In this document: piece by piece, positions 5,781-8,560 of the stretch
How the letters are laid out: each line of letters begins with the position of its first letter
How positions within the stretch are numbered: the first letter of the stretch is position 1
Assembly (NCBI GenBank): GCA_050943255.1
Contig: JBMNOV010000068.1
Location: 1-8,560 of the forward strand
Length of the DNA: 8,560 nt
Origin: UBA4844 sp050943255
GTDB lineage: Bacteria > Bacillota > Syntrophomonadia > Syntrophomonadales > Syntrophomonadaceae
Reading direction: 5' to 3'
Notes under the pieces: generated by a model
Told to the model about the DNA's origin: nothing
Seen by the model: the letters and a program-made list of their open reading frames with translations, nothing else
Database searches by the model: none
Translations under genes and position numbers: made by a program

Positions 5781-7913
5781 TTGAAGGCAACAGAAGCAAA
5801 GCTACTTGAGTTTATAAAAAAATCACCACAGTTTGTTATCCCAATTTATCAGAGAACCTATTCTTGGTCTAAAAGAGAATGCCGTCAGCTTTGGGATGAT
5901 ATTGTTAGAACTGGTGAAAACAAAGGAATTAATGCACATTTTGTAGGTTCCATCGTATATATAGAAAAGGGGTTATATAGTATAACGAGTCAGTCACCGT
6001 TATTGGTTATAGATGGCCAGCAAAGATTGACGACATTATCTCTTCTGATTGCTGCCCTTGCTGATAAGCTGAGAGATTTACCAAGCGGTGAGCAGGAAAT
6101 AATCGATGGCTTTTCTCCCAGGAAATTAAGAAACTATTATCTTCGAAATCCTGAAGAAGAGGGAGAGAAATACTACAAGCTAATTTTATCAAAAACAGAT
6201 AGAGAATCTCTGATTGCAATTGTTGATGGCACAGAAATGCCGAAGAAATATTCTGTAAGAATCAAAGAAAACTACGAGTTTTTTAAAGAGTGGATAGAGG
6301 ATTATAGCGATAGCTTAGAAGTACTGTGTAAGGGGATCGCGAAACTCATAGTCGTTGATATTGCACTTAGTAGCGATCAAGATAATCCGCAGCTTATTTT
6401 TGAAAGTATGAACTCTACAGGAAAAGAATTGACCCAGGCAGATTTGATTCGGAACTACATATTGATGGGCCTTGATATAAAGCAGCAATCATTTTTATAT
6501 GAGCACTTCTGGAGGCCCATGGAAATTGATTTTGGTCAGGAAGCATATACTTCAGATTTTGATGGGTTCATGCGCCACTTTTTGACCGTTAAAACTGGAA
6601 GAATACCTAGAATCAGCGAAGTGTATGAAGCTTTCAAAGATTATGCCGTTTTGATGAGATCAAAGGATATTGAGATCAGTCAAATTGTCGAAGATATTAG
6701 AAAGTTTTCCAAGTATTATTGCAATATGACGCTCAACCAGGAGCCTGATAAGGATCTAAGGGTTGTGTTTAACGACATCAAAGAATTACGTGTTGATGTA
6801 GCTTATCCTTTGCTGATGGAGATCTACGACGATTACGAAGAAGGTGTTCTGATAAAAGAGGATTTTATTGAAATCCTTAGATTGGTGGAAGCCTATGTAT
6901 TCAGAAGAAATATCTGCTCGATCCCGACCAACTCACTAAACAAGACTTTCTCAACCTTTATGAGGTCAGTTGATAAAATGCGTTACGTGGAAAGCGTGAA
7001 AGCACAGTTCATCCTCTTGCCTTCATATAGGCGGTTCCCAAATGATACGGAGTTTGTAAAAGAACTGAAAACCAGAGATCTGTATAACATTCCAAGACGA
7101 AGCTACTGGTTTAAAAGGGTAGAGAATTTTAATAGAAAAGAACGTGTTGAAGTGGATCAGTACACCATTGAGCACGTCATGCCACAGAATCCTAATCTAT
7201 TGGAAGAGTGGAAAAATGAGCTTGGCGCTGAATGGGAAAGAATTCATGAGACTTGGCTGCATACCATAGGGAATTTAACCCTTACAGGCTACAACTCTGA
7301 ATATAGCGATAAGCCATTCTCAGAGAAAAGAGATATGGAAAATGGCTTTAAGGATAGTCCGATTAAGTTCAATCAGACACTTCGTAATGTTGAAGTGTGG
7401 GATGAACAAGCCATTATGGAAAGAGCAAAAGTTCTAAGTGATATCGCTGTTAAAGTATGGGAAGCGCCGAAGCTAGAGAAAGAAGTGCTGGATTTATACA
7501 GACCCAATTCTAAAGGGAAAGCAAATTACACCATAGATGATTATCCATTTCTCTCACCTAAGAGCAGCTCCTATGTTAAAGAGATCAGGAAGTTATTTGA
7601 TGCTCTGCGCAAAGAAGTTTTAGCAATAGATGAAGTGGTTGTGGAAGAGCATCTGAAACGATATATTGCATTCAAAGCTGAAACAAACTTTGTGGATGTT
7701 GTCCCACAGTCAAAAAGACTTAGGCTCTCACTGAACATGCCTTTTACAGAAATACATGATCCTAAAGAAATGTGTGAAGACGTAACGAACGTTGGCAGAT
7801 GGGGAAATGGTGATGTAGAGATTGGATTCAGCGACATGAAGGAACTACCATACATCATGAGCCTGATAAGACAATCCTTCGAACGACAAATGAATAATGA
7901 AGATGAAGAGTAA
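5781..7913 (+). CDS. DUF262-DUF1524 (HNH)-DUF5655 protein, GmrSD-type nuclease
   Basis: 710 residues. The DUF262 domain (about 1-230) has IPIYQRTYSW (20-29), the ParB-like VIDGQQRLTTL (76-86) and FESMNSTGKELTQADLIRNY (207-226). In GmrSD and BrxU this domain hydrolyses NTP and senses modified DNA. The DUF1524 His-Me-finger nuclease (about 440-560) shows IEHVMPQ (H465, P468) and HTIGNLTLTGYNSEYSDKPF (495-514). The C-terminal 583-703 resembles DUF5655, a PDDEXK-like tail common in this architecture. Key motifs are intact. The start is TTG at 5781, 25 bp after ydbC, with a GGGGGGTGA site just upstream; MKATE at the N-terminus is usual for the family. The expected role is type IV-like restriction of modified phage or foreign DNA, acting in the cytoplasm. 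A convergent terminator follows. The architecture is secure; the actual target is unknown. Confidence 0.92.
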   Translation: MKATEAKLLEFIKKSPQFVIPIYQRTYSWSKRECRQLWDDIVRTGENKGINAHFVGSIVYIEKGLYSITSQSPLLVIDGQQRLTTLSLLIAALADKLRDLPSGEQEIIDGFSPRKLRNYYLRNPEEEGEKYYKLILSKTDRESLIAIVDGTEMPKKYSVRIKENYEFFKEWIEDYSDSLEVLCKGIAKLIVVDIALSSDQDNPQLIFESMNSTGKELTQADLIRNYILMGLDIKQQSFLYEHFWRPMEIDFGQEAYTSDFDGFMRHFLTVKTGRIPRISEVYEAFKDYAVLMRSKDIEISQIVEDIRKFSKYYCNMTLNQEPDKDLRVVFNDIKELRVDVAYPLLMEIYDDYEEGVLIKEDFIEILRLVEAYVFRRNICSIPTNSLNKTFSTFMRSVDKMRYVESVKAQFILLPSYRRFPNDTEFVKELKTRDLYNIPRRSYWFKRVENFNRKERVEVDQYTIEHVMPQNPNLLEEWKNELGAEWERIHETWLHTIGNLTLTGYNSEYSDKPFSEKRDMENGFKDSPIKFNQTLRNVEVWDEQAIMERAKVLSDIAVKVWEAPKLEKEVLDLYRPNSKGKANYTIDDYPFLSPKSSSYVKEIRKLFDALRKEVLAIDEVVVEEHLKRYIAFKAETNFVDVVPQSKRLRLSLNMPFTEIHDPKEMCEDVTNVGRWGNGDVEIGFSDMKELPYIMSLIRQSFERQMNNEDEE

Positions 7914-7915
7914 AA

Positions 7916-7928
7916 GGGGTTAAGCCCC
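7916..7928 (+). other. small GGGG/CCCC hairpin just after the nuclease stop
   Basis: GGGG (7916-7919) and CCCC (7925-7928) flank TTAAG, two bases after the TAA. It has no T-run of its own and lies directly before the large terminator, which it may stabilise. Confidence 0.3.
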
Positions 7929-7976
7929 AATAAAATAAGCATCCGCCTGAGTGTCCAGGTAGATGCTTATTTTATT
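7929..7976. terminator. bidirectional intrinsic terminator between convergent genes
   Basis: AATAAAATAAGCATC (7929-7943) and its exact reverse complement (7962-7976) form a perfect 15-bp stem. An inner CCTG/CAGG stem (7946-7949, 7956-7959) closes a six-base loop. The A/T-rich base supplies T-rich tails in both directions, so it can end the nuclease operon from the left and the XRE gene from the right. The TAA stop of the XRE gene (7972-7974) lies inside the stem. Confidence 0.88.
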
Positions 7977-8400
7977 TGCCGAATTTCCGGGAGTTCTGCA
8001 TAAGGTCAAAAATTTTAAAATTCAAGAACGATTGCAACTCTCCACTTAGTTTTTCGATATCTTCTTGAGTTATTTCAAACTCGCCTTCTTTGCCTTTTAA
8101 AACAATATAGGCATCCTCTTCATCATAAATAATTTTATAGCCAAGTAGGTGGAGCTGCATTTCCATATAATAATCAAAGCTTCTTTTGATTTCTGGATGC
8201 TCGTTCCAATCCATTAAATAGGTCGGTGTGAGTTGAAGTGCATCGGCCAAAGCTTTTATCTTGTCTTTTCTTACGTTCTTTATATCTCCATTTTCATATC
8301 TTAGAATCGTAGGTGCACTCACCCCTGCAGCCTTAGCAACTTCCTCTAGAGTTAAGCCCAATTCTAATCTTCGATTTTTTATCTTATCTTTAAACTCCAT
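7972..8400 (-). CDS. XRE-family helix-turn-helix repressor
   Basis: 142 residues. Residues 1-65 form a Cro/CI-type HTH: DKIKNRRLELGLTLEEVAKA, GVSAPTILRYENGDIKNV and KIKALADALQLTPTYLMDW match the five-helix domain with its usual recognition helix (SAPTILRYENG). The C-terminal 75 residues contain no Ser-Lys peptidase dyad, so RecA-triggered self-cleavage of the LexA/CI type is not expected. I chose ATG 8398-8400 because AGGTGA lies 4 bases upstream. A longer frame reaches an ATG at 8445, but that codon sits directly upstream of the predicted -10 box. It probably acts as a dimer regulating its own promoter and perhaps a divergent gene beyond the right edge. It is convergent to the nuclease operon, so direct control of that operon is not implied. 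Confidence 0.88.
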   Translation of the reverse strand: MEFKDKIKNRRLELGLTLEEVAKAAGVSAPTILRYENGDIKNVRKDKIKALADALQLTPTYLMDWNEHPEIKRSFDYYMEMQLHLLGYKIIYDEEDAYIVLKGKEGEFEITQEDIEKLSGELQSFLNFKIFDLMQNSRKFGK

Positions 8401-8436
8401 TACTTCACCTGCTTTCATAAGAATATCATTGATTCT

Positions 8437-8465
8437 ACTATACATTAAAATTTGCGTATTTGCAA
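8437..8465 (-). promoter_or_regulatory. promoter of the XRE repressor gene
   Basis: On the - strand TTGCAA (8460-8465), a 17-bp spacer and TATAGT (8437-8442) form a good sigma-A-type promoter, 36 bp upstream of the chosen ATG. A second, weaker pair lies upstream: TTGACA (8508-8513) and TTTTAT (8486-8491) with 16-bp spacing. Confidence 0.6.
8452..8465. promoter_or_regulatory. candidate operator TTGC-N6-GCAA
   Basis: A 4-6-4 inverted repeat covers the -35 box of the repressor promoter. A further TTGCGT half-site lies at 8493-8498, 41 bp from the first TTGCGT (8452-8457), about four helical turns. This arrangement fits autoregulation by the XRE protein, but the arms are short and the region is A/T-rich. 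Confidence 0.35.
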
Positions 8466-8520
8466 TATTAACTTATAAATTTGATATAAAAATTGCGTTT
8501 ATGTATTTGTCAACCGAAAA

Positions 8521-8551
8521 TTAGGTCAAAAAACCATTCAATTTTAGGTCA
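8521..8551. repeat. two direct copies of TTAGGTCA at the right edge
   Basis: TTAGGTCA occurs at 8521-8528 and 8544-8551, 23 bp apart, each within an A/T-rich context (AAAATTAGGTCA and ATTTTAGGTCA). Repeated short sites near an end are typical of transposons that use a DDE transposase plus an AAA helper ATPase. They could also be operator half-sites for the gene next door. The sequence ends too soon to tell whether more copies follow. Confidence 0.4.
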
Positions 8552-8560
8552 CTTTCTTGT

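Noticed and set aside
7571..7942. 123-codon - strand frame opposite the nuclease C-terminus
   Set aside because: Antisense shadow of the DUF5655-like domain and it runs through the terminator.
8401..8445. Longer N-terminus for the XRE protein (start at 8445)
   Set aside because: The extra 15 codons lie directly downstream of a TATAGT -10 box, so a transcript from that promoter would start inside them; the ATG at 8400 has a good AGGTGA site and matches the usual family N-terminus.
1..8560. CRISPR array, tRNA, rRNA or replication origin
   Set aside because: No regularly spaced repeats, no cloverleaf-like sequence, no rRNA signature and no DnaA-box cluster or iterons were found on reading both strands.

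Overview
The window looks like an accessory, mobile-element-rich stretch of a low-GC anaerobic Firmicute, most likely a Clostridia member. The reasons are A/T-rich intergenic DNA, strong AGGAGG-type ribosome binding sites, TTG starts, an S-layer-homology surface protein, an IS1182-family element, a YdbC/PC4-like protein and Firmicute-style hypothetical genes. No ribosomal RNA, tRNA or core housekeeping gene is visible, so the genus cannot be fixed from this sequence alone.

Left part (1-1436, + strand): the C-terminal 477 residues of a secreted, Ig-like-repeat protein ending in three SLH domains; its start lies outside the window. After it comes an A/T-rich spacer, then the ribosome binding site and first codons of what was probably a small lipoprotein gene. 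That gene was split by a complete IS1182-family insertion sequence (1633-3494, - strand transposase, 16-bp imperfect terminal inverted repeats, 6-bp target duplication AATTAT). The downstream half of the split gene is frameshifted and then runs into the remnant of an IS3-family element (orfB, - strand, 5' part missing, up to about 4306).

Middle part (4307-5411): mobile-element debris with one apparently intact gene. A 127-bp element with 19-bp near-perfect inverted ends (4532-4658) could be a MITE-like repeat, a structured RNA, or both; read on the - strand it ends in a strong hairpin plus U7. It lies directly downstream of an intact 104-aa hypothetical gene on the - strand (4675-4989, DUF6618-like). 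Next is the C-terminal third of a transposition-type (ExeA/TniB-like) AAA ATPase (5113-about 5408).

Right part (about 5412-8400): a + strand operon whose first gene kept only its last 40 or so codons. It overlaps a YdbC-like PC4 single-strand DNA-binding protein gene by one base (TAATG). 25 bp later follows a full-length 710-aa DUF262-DUF1524(HNH)-DUF5655-type protein, related to the GmrSD class of modification-dependent restriction nucleases. A perfect 15-bp bidirectional terminator separates it from a convergent XRE-family repressor gene (- strand) with its own good promoter and a possible autoregulatory operator. The right edge carries two copies of TTAGGTCA that may be repeat sites at the end of a transposon.

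The ATPase fragment and the first operon gene are head to head and both lost their 5' parts at the same point near 5400-5412. This indicates a deletion or insertion scar that fused two unrelated pieces. The most plausible working system is the PC4-like protein plus DUF262/HNH nuclease, a likely anti-phage or anti-plasmid defence pair sitting in mobile DNA.
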